From NCBI GenBank assembly GCA_917880885.1, contig OU862917.1, forward strand, positions 24,416,104 through 24,480,103: a stretch of DNA of 64,000 nucleotides. The letters run 5' to 3'. The stretch is from Limnephilus marmoratus (taxonomy: Eukaryota; Arthropoda; Insecta; Trichoptera; Limnephilidae). How positions within the stretch are numbered: the first letter of the stretch is position 1; each line of letters starts with the position of its first letter. The notes beneath the pieces are model-generated. The model had not been told where the DNA came from and searched no databases. It worked only from the letters and a program-made list of their open reading frames with translations. This document shows, one piece after another, positions 31,396 to 43,555 of the stretch. The position numbers and the translations under genes were made by a program.

Positions 31396-33020
31396 AGAGT
31401 AATTAACAATTTTAATTTAATTCTCCTCAGTGGAACGGTAAAAAAAGCTTCAATTTATCCAAAGCATATTTTTTTGCATTTATAATGTAAACCAATTATT
31501 TTTAAAGATTAATCTAAAATAGTGAATGAGCTTCTTCATACATACCTATAAGGTCTTCGCTGGCAACGCGCAGAAAATCAAGCATTTCGTATTTGAAGGT
31601 GATAGGTATTACTTTATAATTTATAATGAATAAAGTTTGTTAATTAAACCTATCAATTAGAAATGTATTTATAGAAATATGTATAATTTTTTGCCCACAA
31701 TTTAAGAATTTCAGTTTAAATTAATGGTTTCCAAGTTATTGACAACATTTTGTTGGAGACATCTAGATCGAAAATATATTTTTAATTTAGACGGGGAAAG
31801 TTAATTAAAAACATCTACGTCTTTTGAAAGTATCTGATTTCAAGAAATCGGAGACAATAAAATTCACGAAGGAGTATGAAAAGTCATTTATTGTTAAAAA
31901 TTCACTTTGTGGTTAATTAATTTAAACAGACTTGTAAAAAAAATACAAAGAAATGTTCCTGTGTTTTTCACAGCATCAGGCATTTATTAAAATATATTAG
32001 GTACCATATATGTAATAGCTGGTAGGGGAAATGCGGGATTGAGCTCTCTTGAGTGCTAAATCATGAAATCCACCACTTATCAAAGAAGAAATTAATGACA
32101 ATCGCACATGGGCGTAGCCAGGGGGGGGGGTTTGGGGGTTCAAACCCCCCCCCCCCCTCGAAAACTTAAAATATCAATATCAATAATATTAAAATAAGGA
32201 GATGCGAGCGGCATAACTTATTTTATTACTAATTATTACACAAATAATGTATTTTGGATTCGCCCTCTCTACCACTCGCCGCTGGCCGTCGTTGATTATC
32301 CGATCGCATTCGGTAACTTTTGTATATTTTCATGCCGTATTGGTATGGTATTGTTATGTATCCCCACACTAGTGATGGTATGTCTAGGGCAATTTGACTA
32401 GATCTAGGGGAGAAAAATATTTTTTAGGGAAAAGGGAAATCAGCACTAAATCTACGGAAATTTCGACCTGGTAAATTTTTCATTACATATGGCAGTATTA
32501 CTGGTATTATAAACCCATATGTTTTTTGGAATTCCCATGAATCTTATATATTGTTGATGTACTTACAAGCAATTTTGTCGAGCAATGTTATTTATAACAC
32601 TAACAACTCAAAATGATATTATGTATCTAAAAAGATAAGTGGGAACCTCTGAAAGAAAAAAATAATTTAACTTGCAAGTTACGGTTTTTCGGTGATTGCG
32701 GTTGATTTTTATTTTGCAAAGAGATTTTTATTTGGAATTCCGTTTCTAATCAGTGGTAAGTACCTACGTACTTTGAAATGTACAACTAACGTTTATTATG
32801 TATTTGGTTTTGAAAAGATTTATTTTCTATATACATTTGTTACTTTAATTTTATTAAAAAGGAAGAAAAAAAAATTAAGTAACCAATGTACATAGAAAAT
32901 AAAAGTATTCAATGATTTTGCACGGGTTTGAGCTAATGTTTAATAATATTATTATCATAGGTAAATACTTTTCCTAAGAAGATTAATTTTTCTTGAAAAA
33001 TAATGTTAGCCTTCCGAACT
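31396..33020. other. intergenic with a G/C hairpin
   Basis: 32108-32160 is a near-palindrome (gcgtagccagggggg... tttgggggttcaaaccccc...), a form seen at the ends of insect repeats starting 'gcgtagcc'. Otherwise nothing supported. Confidence 0.45.
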
Positions 33021-33023
33021 CTC

Positions 33024-33249
33024 CGGCTGGACTCTCTCGACCCATCGCCTTGCACCACATACGTCCGTTACTCCTGGAAACACTGACCCCCGGTTTCCTA
33101 CTCACCCCTCATACCTTTTTCTTTTCCAGAACGTTCTTTTCTTCCCTTTCTTAAAAAGACCCTCCACACAGCATCCCTTAAAATGACACAGGCCCTAACT
33201 TAGAGAAATTATTTTCCTCAGGGCCTCCTGTGTAATGTAAAAAAAAAAG
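33024..33249 (+). repeat. repeat F2, partial copy
   Basis: Matches the last half of the 19677-20150 copy (gaccccc.gtttccta.tcacccct, then the palindromic tail and taatgtaaaaaaaa), with a deletion in the tail stem. Confidence 0.65.
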
Positions 33250-35490
33250 TATACATACACGAACGTGAACGCGAACCGAGCCACGAATTATGGGAAAGGA
33301 ACAAACCAAAGGCAAACGTCGCATAACGCTACGTGCGGTTACTTCCTTCCTTTCCCCATAAATAAACCAAACCATTCCTTTCCCGTAAATCGTGGTTAGG
33401 TTGGCAAACATAATATTATACCCAGCATCCCAGCACAACGTATAATAATATATTGTACGCCGGCATCATCTAGCGACCAACGGGATACGGGATGCGCGAC
33501 GGTGCCACTAACGCACTAACATACTGCGTGTACTTATGCTTGTAATAAATGTCGCTAGATGTCAGTTAACATTAAACAAAATGGTCTTCTAAAATTTCAA
33601 CGGTGACCGGACAACTAAACTACGTACAACTTCATCACTCCTTTGAAAAGTGATGAATTTTTTTTTATTAAATAGGTCACGTTAGGTTAGGTTATGGGCT
33701 GTTTTTCATCAAATGTCTCTTTGTTGAGTTATCGTGGAATTGATGTCTACGGACTCATGATAATTTATGTAGGTATAATTCTATAATGTTTAATTAATTA
33801 TTAATCTAGTCATAATGTTTATAATACCACGAGAGGAAAACGATAAAATTGATAAATAAAAAACATTACTGGAGTGTGCAGCTGCGATGATTATTCCACA
33901 GTAAAGTCATAGGTATGCTCAACTATAATAATATAACCACACTTTGTTAGGCCTGTAATTAAATATCAATTTCTTCCATGAATAATTTTCGGTGCGTGCA
34001 TGATCTAAGTTTTCTGAATAGCTTTTATTTAGCGCCATTTGAAGAAAAGTGTAAGCTTACGAATAACAGAAGAAATCTGCTTTACCATAATTCGTTCTCA
34101 TTCTGCCGTTGGAATGAAAAGTGATCAGTGATCACACTGATCACTGATCGTTGATCATCGTTGTTGATCGTTGTACAAAAAGTAGAAACGATATAAATAC
34201 GTACCTAGGTATCGTTTTTTGTAGTTTAGTCAATGATATGTTGTATTGAAGTTTCACATATTATTATAGATATGGATGCAATCGACTCAGATTTTGTATT
34301 GTTGTATACTTAGCTAAAAAGTAAAGCGTAATAACCACAAAGTAAATGGTACCTTGTATGAAAGTGTACCTACCTACCTAGAAATGATTATTACAATATT
34401 ATTAGGCACCTATAATAAAACACACACTTATAAAACTTATTTCCCCTTTATTTTTTGTCCGTGACCGTTTTCAGCTTGAAAGCAATCTTCAGACAGGTAT
34501 TATAAATTACATAACATTACATAGCATAACATTTGAAGGCGAGGGAGGAGGGTAGTCTACGAGGATTTTTTTTCCGTATTTGTTGTCATGTCGTCTTCGA
34601 CGGTTGGATTTTTAGATACTTATTTGGCTTTCAGCAGTACCTAGACATAATTATCAAATAATAATTTCTAATATTATAATTATAATATCTAATATAAACA
34701 TATTATAAATTATTATTTGTCGTATTTCCGAAGTTACGGGTGGTTACACGAGGCCTGTGTCTGCCTGTGTCTAGTTGAGTCATCGTGACCCCAAAATTCG
34801 ACCGAATTAGATTCATAATTCATACTCTTTCGTGAATTTTATTGTCTCCGATTTTTTTTTTCGAAATTTTATTTTTTTTTCGAAACTTGAAATTGGAACC
34901 GTGCAGATGTGTAGGTAGGCAAATCATTCTACCAAACACTGGTCCAGTTTTTTAAACAGTCCGTTCGTTATTCATAAATAAACCAATACCAATACAATAC
35001 AATAATGTTCAAATCGTCCAATGAGTTCATGTCGTATGGTCCATCGCCAACATCGTTTTCATCAACTATCCCGTCATGTACCTACACTAAAAACACAAAA
35101 TAAATAGGAAAATATTATCGCAAATCAGCACATCTCAAAACTTGCCAAATAATAGCATGCACAAAACAAAATAAACATTGACAATTTTATTAAATATTTT
35201 AATCAAAAATTAACAATAAGTAACTACATACATAATAATCAACCCTGTAATCAATTTGTATGCTCTCTGGCTCTGGCGGCTTTAATAAAAAAATTTACCT
35301 ACTTACTTAAATAATTTCTAAAATTAACGGAAAATAACAAAATAAATTTGCAAATAAGAAAAATCTTTCTACAACGCTGACGTAATAATACACATAATGT
35401 AACAAGCGAAAATTTGCGTAACATTCACTAAACGACAAAAATGCGCAGAATCTCTTGAGGACGCACGAGTTCGCACCATGCATCCGTCGG
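33250..35490. other. intergenic, nothing recognised
   Basis: No gene supported. Small structures: a short ttaggttaggtta string near 33684 and a GATC-rich near-palindrome at 34122-34150. Several T-runs near 34850-34880. Confidence 0.45.
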
Positions 35491-35493
35491 TAT

Positions 35494-35621
35494 TCGCACC
35501 AACATTCCGAGTTTGCACAAACATTCTAGTTTGCACCAACATTTCGAGTTTGCACCAAGATTCCGAGTTTACACCAACATTCTGAGTTTGCACAAATATA
35601 CGAATTTGCACCAACTTTCGG
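35494..35621. repeat. 18-19 bp tandem repeat, seven units
   Basis: Diverged units of the type tttgcaccaacattccgag. It lies about 110 bp beyond the stop of the MADF gene on its 3' side. Confidence 0.75.
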
Positions 35622-35733
35622 TCAGCCGAAGGTTCCGGAATGAAATCCGCTCGTTTTTCTTGGTTTCATTTTCTCACAGTTTTCAAACCATCTCATAGTA
35701 GGTACCTACTAACAAAATTTTAGAATTATTGGA

Positions 35734-38700
35734 TTACTTCGTTATCCCGATTATTGCCCGGTAAACTAGGTTATCTATTTCGTTCATTACACTTTCTCGC
35801 ATGCTCTCTCCCATCTTCCTCAACTTCTTTGCCAGTAGCTCGCCATATAAATCACATTCGTCTCTCTGAACATGTTTTGATCTCTCTGTTAGAGAATGCA
35901 GTAAATCACATGCTTCGTCTAACTGCCTCCTAGCATCAGATCTTTCCGGAATTTGTGTATCATTTCTCATCGGCGACGATGTCTTTCTCTTCCGTACTCT
36001 TGATCCTTGGGTAGATGTACTCGTACTAATAGGGCATTCCGCTACTGAAAAAAATTGTTACCTGATTAGTTTTTAATGTATTTTCAACTGACGTGAGTTC
36101 AACATGAATGTTATAATGCAGTTGAAACCAAACAATAATGGCACTAAATAAGTATTTTCGTTCTTTATTTGGTTCAATAGAGGTTTTCCCTTCATGATTT
36201 TTTAGTAAAACACCAACAATGGCAACTGTATAAAAGCAACTGGTAACCAAGATGGCCGCCGATCTTAGGTACGTACATGGCTATAACATAGCAGCCAAAA
36301 AGAAGGAAAAAAATTATACGTTGAAAAAAGACGTCGAAAAGATGCAACACCACTGCCGTTAGACGCTTGCAGCATAAATATACAAACCACCCACAAGGTC
36401 TAGGCGATGGTCTAGGCAATATTATGAAAGTTTTGGAGAGACTCGAATGCTTAGGTACCAACTTCCATGCAATCAGTTTTAATTATGTTATGAATAATGA
36501 GAATATAAAGGGCTGACTTTGTTAATGAAACCAGCCATTGGAAAGTAAAGTAAATTATCAAACAGTACCTATCATAAGGCTGGGATTACACTCGTAAATT
36601 TTTTCCTGTAAATCGCTCTTGTAAGCGATTTATGGCCAAATTACCAATGTAAACGACACCAAAAGCCACTTAACGTAATTTATAGCAAGTTACAGAACTT
36701 ATTCTTTCGGAAGTTTTTTGACAGGTCTAATCGCGCCCGCGCGAATTTCCAGCCTTCTTACAGCTTATAAAATCAGTTTGATAAGCTAAGATACTTCCGC
36801 AAGAAATAGTTCCGAAATGCGCCGCGCACCGTTGCGAAATGTCAAAAATTAAAAGACAATTGTTTTCATAGGATTTTTTTCTTACAAAACTAGTATTTAT
36901 TTCCACTTATTTAAGTTTTCTGGAAAATGAGCATCCTTCTATTCAATTATCGGTCCAATCCTTTCCAACTTAATGTTTTTGTTTTTAACATTTACGTATT
37001 TGAAATTTTGAATTCGAAGTCGGTTGCTGTCAGCAGATGTCAGGTAGCTGTCATTCGGATGAAACGAAATTAATTGCCGCCTTTGATGGCACAAAAGTGT
37101 GTGGAGAATTGTTTAATTAAAGCCACAATCTATTTCAATACTTTATTTGGGCCTTTTCGTCTTTATTGACAAAATCGCGTAAATTTGACAGTAGCAGGTC
37201 GTTGTTGACAGGAAGCCATCTTACTGCAAATAAATTTACAGATGTAAACGGTCGCATGAGCATTTACACAGGTCGAACTTCCGAACAACTTCCGTGATCA
37301 TTAATTACCAAAAGTCGGATGCATATGTGAACGCTCCTGTGAGTGACCTGTCAAAATCTTATGTAATCCGTAAATTTTAATTACGAGTGTAACCCCCGCC
37401 TATTGGTCATAGAGTATAGAAGTTTTCAGTGATAATGCTCCTTCTAGCCGGAAAACATAAGTAAATGATGTCTATGAATTACTTTTTGAAATATTAGCGC
37501 ACTGGTCTATTGCCCAACAGATGAATGGCAAGACCCCTGGGAGTTGCCTGTCGAAGTCAAAAACCTGGATTCTTCATGCGGCGGCGCTTAAACAATTATT
37601 TTTCTTAGCCAAAACTAACAAACTTCGCAGTTTATTTTTATCTTTATTTTTACAGAAATATTATTATTAAAAAAAACATATTTTACAATAAATTAATAAT
37701 ATTTCAAGCAACGAGGAAAGAGCCACAGAGGGTTCGTGAGTTCACGGACGTGCGACAAAAGATAGTGGTAGGTAGGTACTTATTTACTATTCCGCATTCT
37801 ACACATTACACAGAAAAGTTTCCGCATATTGAACGCTAAAAACTAATAACAGTAATAACGAATAGCTATTATTTTTAATGCATTGTTTCAAACGAAGAAA
37901 TCATCTTAAAATAACGTTCAAACATAGACATTAAAAGGACCAGGAATTGACAGGCTGCCCGGAATTCTTGTAGGTAATTAAAATTGCTTTTTTCTTGCAG
38001 TAATTAATAGTAAATATATATATACTAAATATTTTACAAATATGAACCTAACCTGGCGTATTCTCAATGTTGATATCATATTCTTCACATTCTAGGTATT
38101 CCACTTTAAAATTTTCCTCCGAATCTGCATTACGTTCCTGAAACAAAACAGAAAATGTACCTATTAACTTAAATTTTGATAACCTGAACAACATTTTGGA
38201 TTTCACCGACACCGCATAAAAAATGAATTCCCTCTAATATTATCTCCTGCAAAGGTTGTTAGGTATATTCTGTCACAAATGCAATTGACTTATTGGTAGG
38301 ATACGACACGCGAAGCGTGGCAGTTGAGTACTAAATCGAAGATAATACAATTGCCTTGTCTTTGGCTTACACCGCTTACTACTTTGAGATTTCTACCATA
38401 CGTCTATATATTATTTATTACGTCATTGCTGCTGACAAGCTACTTTCAGTAGCTTAACGGGTGTAAATTCCTATTGTATGCAATTTTATACAATAATAAT
38501 AAAATAAAACAAAAAAAAAGCTTGAAAAATTGAGTAATTGTTCGAAACAAACGTCAACGGTTAATACGCACTTTTTTTGATAAAACTTTTAGATTCTTCT
38601 TAATTACCACAAAACACAACTATTTGCATTCGGGGAGGTTGAAAATGTTACATTTTTAATTTTATTTAGGTAAATTGAAAATTTGCTTTCACACTGTCAA

Positions 38701-39762
38701 ATCACTCTGTTTGCAATTCGGAACAAACGTCAACGGTTAATACGCACTTTTTTTCATAAAACTTTTAAAATTAAGATAATATACATAAGCCCGCTACACA
38801 AACCCTGCTTTGCCAGACAAACCATTCAAAAACGTAGGCTGTTTTTTAAAGTAAAGATAACATACCTACACAATCCCGTTACATAACCGTTGACGTTTGT
38901 TCCGAATATTTACCAAAAATTGGTTTAAAATAATTATTAGATAACTTTGAAAATTTAGAAATTATAAAAAAGCGTATTCAATTAAATATAATAATAATCA
39001 CTTTTTTTTTAAATTTGTCTCATAAATTTAAGAGAGGGTAAGGGGGTGCGGTTGAGGAAGGGGAGGCGGAAAGGGAACGGGACGAATGGGAAAGGACACG
39101 CAGAGAGAAACAATTTCTTTATTAAACGGCATAGCGACGCATGCCGGGAACCAGCTAGAATTTAATAATTTTCAGGACACGTTTTAATCTGATGAAGAAT
39201 CCATTTGTTTTTATTTAAACAAAATGTTTTATTTTCAAAGAATTTCTTGATAAAAAAAAAACTAATAATTATTATAAGAAAATATGGTAGGCATCGAGAA
39301 GTGGCACGCCACTGGTATAAAAATATGTATAAGCTTGGTATAAGCATATTTTGACCCTTCTTGATTATTTACCTTCGAGCTGAAGTTTTCCCACTTCTTT
39401 AATCAGTGTTATCACACATTACTATCAAATATCAAATCACATATACTTACAAATATATCAATGGTGTTGTCACCATCTTGGGATAATAAAAAGGAAACAG
39501 CGTCGTGCGCAAACCAAGTAGATGGTTTGTTTAAACCCCCCATTTTCCTTGTTTTTTCATCTTGTTTCGCATACGTTCTTAGACCCTTGAATTTCCTATA
39601 GGCATCCTCTGGCGTCACACCAAACCGAGGAGCTATTTCGGCCCAAGCGTTCTTTCTCGTATCACGATCTTTGTATTTATCCGAATTCATATTCCATAAT
39701 TCAGGACGAATACGTATCGCGTTTAAAAATTCTATAACTCTTTCGTTATTCCATGGATTCAT
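35734..39762 (-). CDS. MADF-BESS domain protein, three exons
   Basis: Exons (minus strand): 39762-39451, 38137-38053 and 36044-35734; 708 nt in all, 235 aa. Donors GTAAGT and GTTAGG, acceptors TTTGTTTCAG and TTTTTTTCAG, phases 0 and 1 agree. Exon 1 codes a full MADF (Myb/SANT-like) DNA-binding domain at about residues 6-95 (RVIEFLNAIRIRPELW, KNAWAEIAPRFG, STWFAHDAVSFL). Exon 2 is acidic. Exon 3 has a basic stretch (RVRKRK) and a BESS-like helix (LYGELLAKKLRKMGESMRES), a protein-protein motif. MADF-BESS proteins are nuclear transcription regulators, numerous in insects. Start chosen at MNPWN; an in-frame Met 16 codons upstream (39810) adds a hydrophobic stretch and is less likely. Intron 2 holds a MITE. 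An accessory gene of a Harbinger element is an alternative, but no transposase is near. Confidence 0.8.
36577..37402. mobile_element. MITE in intron 2 of the MADF gene
   Basis: The ends form an imperfect inverted repeat of about 22 bp (aggctgggattacactcgtaa against ttacgagtgtaacccccgcct). Internal short inverted pairs such as tgtaaatcgct/agcgattta occur near the left end. No ORF and no clear target duplication. Confidence 0.55.
38540..38910. mobile_element. inverted-repeat element and partial duplicate in intron 1 of the MADF gene
   Basis: gaacaaacgtcaacggttaa (about 38719-38738) recurs inverted near 38884-38906, giving a 190-bp element with about 24-bp ends. A second direct copy of the same end, including the following acgcactttttttgataaaa, lies at 38545-38587. 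Confidence 0.55.
39100..39165 (-). repeat. fragment of an interspersed repeat (ctagctggttcccgg type)
   Basis: The inverted text ctagctggttcccggcatgc starts the repeat here. The same start (actagctggttcccgg) is at the very end of the window at 63985. Confidence 0.45.
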
Positions 39763-39810
39763 GTCGAAATTTATATCAAATAATACACAACACGCAAAAA
39801 ACACGAACAC

Positions 39811-41590
39811 CAGAAAACTCTAAAAAAGACTTCGAACTGTCGCCGGATTGTATACTTCTAGCGGTTAGGTAGCTATGGGTAGTTTGGTAGCTACTAGGGA
39901 ACTAAAAACAGAGACGCACGTATGGAGAATGGCGAGAAGGAAATAGTTTTGGCGGCAACATTGCCGAGTTTTCGATAGCACAGCGCTATCAACGGCCACA
40001 TCTGGCAACACCTGGCAAGCGCGCACAATACATACAAACATCTATGACCATATCGCCCGGCAATGCGGACACGGGCGCGGCGGCGTATGTTTGTGTGACT
40101 ACGGCTAACTGCTGCGCACACGGGCGGCCTAACCAAAGGGCGGCCTCCAGAATTCTTCTTGATACATTCGACAATAAATAAATTTGATAAGTGATCACTG
40201 TAAATGCTGAGATCAAAGCGTATGTATGCTAAAAAAATCCGTTTGAAGAGATCTGATACTGCATACATTTTATTCAATCATAAAAGAATATGCGTTCAAA
40301 TAGTTCATCATATACATTTATTATAATTGGTAGATACTTATAAGTATATACTTTTAAACTTGATTTTTAATATTATTTATATTTTCTTAAAAATATCTAT
40401 TTACATCGTGCAGATTAATTTTATTTTGATTTTACACGTACTTTGTTTTTTCGTTTTTAAGTAAGTCATTTCATTTTTTTTTATTTCTACAAACTATTAT
40501 TTTTAGTACTTAGTCAATTCGTCCTAAAAACTATTATTTTTCTGGTAGTTACTTTATAATATTAGTATAAACTTTGTACGACTACCATGATACGGAGACG
40601 AGCATAGTCGTCGAGAAAACATAATAAATTGAAATATACATATAAAATATATATGCCTACCTACATCATTAGAACAATAATGTGTTTTTGGAGTATTTTG
40701 AAAGACGGAGTATGACAAAATGATTATTTACATTATCAGAAGAAAATTATTCATGAATCATGACAACCCAGTTTACTTGTTGAAAGTTATACATACTGCT
40801 TCTGATATTAATGTGGAAATATAATATTTAAATTAAATAAATGAAATTAACTAACTTTGCCAGCGCTGGCTTCTACTTTTTATAGTGAAAACATCTTTAG
40901 CACCGTTGTGTTTTAAACTAAAACTAGAAACGAAATATAGCGAGACTTAAAAGAGACAAACAAATACATCTATAGGATTAAGTCTGCGAAAGAATGAGAT
41001 AGTATAATCGGTCTCCCCTTTGTACGGTGCTTCGTAGCCTATCGGTCTTCTCTTTGTGCGATGCTTCGTAGCCTCCCCACTCTTGTATACTTTGGTTTTC
41101 TGAAGGTTTCTACATTTCTACCGCGTGTGAATTGCACACTACGATTTTTTACAACTGCGCAGTAGGCCAAGGACCAAGCTCTTCCTATTATTTTCTAGCA
41201 ATGTTACAGCGCCCTTGTGAAAATTTTTCACAAAAACCGCGCTCTACCAATTATACAATAATAAATTCACAATGCGAAGAATAATCATTTCGTATGTGTA
41301 CCTACTGGGTACTTTTATTAGCAAAGTTTTAAATCCTTGCGGTGGACCTGTCTTTGCCAACTTGTCTTTACTATCTGACACAGCAACGTCATGCGATAAT
41401 GAGCACTAGAGATAGCTATTTTAGAGCTCATTATGTCATTACGTAGGCTTCTCAATTGGAACCTTGTCATTCAAAGCGGTCGATTTATGAACGAAATGTC
41501 AATGTGCGGAAAGTGAGAATGGTTGATGTAGGTAGGTACTCCTGCCATTACCGCCACCCCGGTGAGAACTTGTAGGTACTTTTTTTATGT
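39811..41590. other. intergenic, upstream side of the MADF gene
   Basis: No gene supported. A two-copy tandem of about 36 bp (cggtctcccctttgtacggtgcttcgtagcct) is at 41010-41075. Confidence 0.45.
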
Positions 41591-41604
41591 GAATAACGCA
41601 CTAG

Positions 41605-41990
41605 ATGGCCAACTGTTCCCAACTTCTGGAGCCAGTGAGACTATGTTTTGAGGTAACAAGGAGGTAATAGGAGATGGTGAAAGGGATGCTGGGGAAGCAC
41701 CGAACACGGCGAAAGCCATTTCATGTAACTTTTCGATTCTGAATGGTGGTTTTTCACCAGAGTGATACGGAGAGTATCTTCCACTTCGGGGTAGGTATGT
41801 CGATTGAGATTGAGATTGAACGTAGTGAGGAGGGAAGGGATACATGGTAGAGGAAGGTGGGTGAAGTACTTGGCTGTTCAGATCTGGTCATCAAATACGC
41901 CTAAAAAGCCATTTCAAGAAACAATTCGATTTTTAATGATGGTCTTTCACCAGACCAATTTGGAAGAATATCGTCCACTACTTAGGTACT
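41605..41990 (+). repeat. dispersed repeat F1, two partial copies in tandem
   Basis: 41620-41795 and 41815-41985 both match 16090-16300 (tctggagccagtgagactat; cagatctggtcatcaaatac). The copies are clearly diverged from each other. Confidence 0.65.
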
Positions 41991-42115
41991 TTACCTAGTA
42001 TCTAGGTACCAGTTAGAAGAATTTTTATACATCACTAAATTACCACAATCTAAATTAGCGAACGATATACTTGGCGAGCGATTCTTATACGTAAAATAGC
42101 CCACGATCCTGCATG

Positions 42116-42188
42116 GTTTCCGTGGTGTAGTGGTTATCACATCCGCCTAACACGCGGAAGGCCCCCGGTTCGATCCCGGGCGGAAACA
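42116..42188 (+). tRNA. tRNA-Val-AAC: tRNA-Val (anticodon AAC)
   Basis: A complete cloverleaf: acceptor GTTTCCG/CGGAAAC (7 of 7), D arm, anticodon stem TCCGC/GCGGA with loop CTAACAC (AAC at 42149-42151), T stem CCCGG/CCGGG with TTCGATC, discriminator A. A box and B box are canonical and a pol III T-run follows at 42193-42197. No CCA is encoded, as in eukaryotes. It looks functional. Confidence 0.96.
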
Positions 42189-43555
42189 TAGCTTTTTGTT
42201 TTTTTTAGTACTCGTTCACATTTTTTTTTATTTACTTTGCGTTTTTCTTATTCTTGAAACCTGAAATTAAAAAAAAAACGGTCTGAAAATATTTTTTTAC
42301 GTTTATTTCAAATATCTAAATTGAGTTTACCTATGCCCTAACAAAGTTGAGCTGCAATGAGTTGTATCAATATACGGTAGTTACAAGTTTAATCCGGTTA
42401 TCAGTATTGCTATCGAAATGACTTCGAATTTTCCTTTGATTTGATGTATTTAAACAAAAAAATAAAAACACAATAAAATTATTTTTACGGGTGTCAACAC
42501 TGCCAAAAAGATCGGGGAAAAGAACGGCGACACTATGTTAAAAAATACTAACAAAGTTTATTGAGACTTGAAAATAAACCGTGTTCATGGGATGGGAGGT
42601 CCGTTGATTATGGGACGGGATTCAGATATAAGATGGATGGTCCGTTGATTGTTCAAACAGATAAAAAGAGCGGCCTACTTCTACAAGTCCTTATTTGGTC
42701 GATGGCGGCCATGGAACTACGATAATATGAAGAATTAGCGAACATTTTGAAACCCTCTCCAGTATTGATCGGTAAAAAGAAAGCAGAAATTTTTCGAATT
42801 GGCTATCGTCACGAGAAGAAAAAAGTAGAAAATAGCCCAGGCATAGATGTGCAGTGTATAAGTATCCATACTTATTTTAAAAAGCTATTATTTAGTTTCA
42901 CACTTGCCTGTGTAGATATCTAGGTATCACTCGTCTATTTATCTAATGCTACGTACGGACATCAACGAGCCGAGCCACGAATTTTTTTTACACGAAAACT
43001 CCACGCAGGAGGCCCTGAGGAAAATAATTTCCCTTAGGGCCTATGTCATCCGGGATGCTGGAATAGCCTATATCTTATAATTTAAAGCAAAACTAAATAA
43101 AGTAGCTAACATCCTGACTAGATATTTGATATATCTACCTTTTGATTACAAAAATAATTTTTCAGTTTGGTTGGGTATTTTGATCTCAAATCGAAATCTT
43201 AGATATGTATGAAACGGGCAGAAATGGGCCGCGCATATTAGTAACCAAGCTTCACAGCCTTCCTTTTACTTTTTTCCTTTCCTTCAGCCCCACCACAGAC
43301 CCCAAAAATTGGGGATGTGATGGCCCCACTGGTCACTGGCTTCGGTCATTTGGGGTTCTGGAGTAGTACGGTTTTGACATATTTATAAAGACTTCATACA
43401 AATACAAGAAAATACCCCACGTTTTTCAATATAATTGACTCAATCATTGCCGATACCACATTAGATGAATAATGAAAAGTAATATAGAAATTATTTTTTC
43501 AATGCGATTTATTATTAATTATTACTTATTATTTTTAGATGCATTTAAACAATAA
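42189..43555. other. intergenic with repeat fragments
   Basis: 42983-43062 is an inverted F2 tail; 43255-43370 is an inverted, diverged F1 fragment (ttggggatgtgatggcccca). A direct repeat ggtccgttgatt occurs at about 42599 and 42639. No gene seen. Confidence 0.5.

Noticed and set aside
33684..33698. ttaggttaggtta, resembling the insect telomere repeat
   Set aside because: Only two to three units; such short strings occur by chance and as fragments.
34122..34165. GATC-rich near-palindrome as an origin or operator
   Set aside because: Short, single occurrence and no context; kept only as a local curiosity.
41585..41845. Minus-strand 86-codon frame over repeat F1
   Set aside because: Lies wholly in repeat sequence and has no family features.
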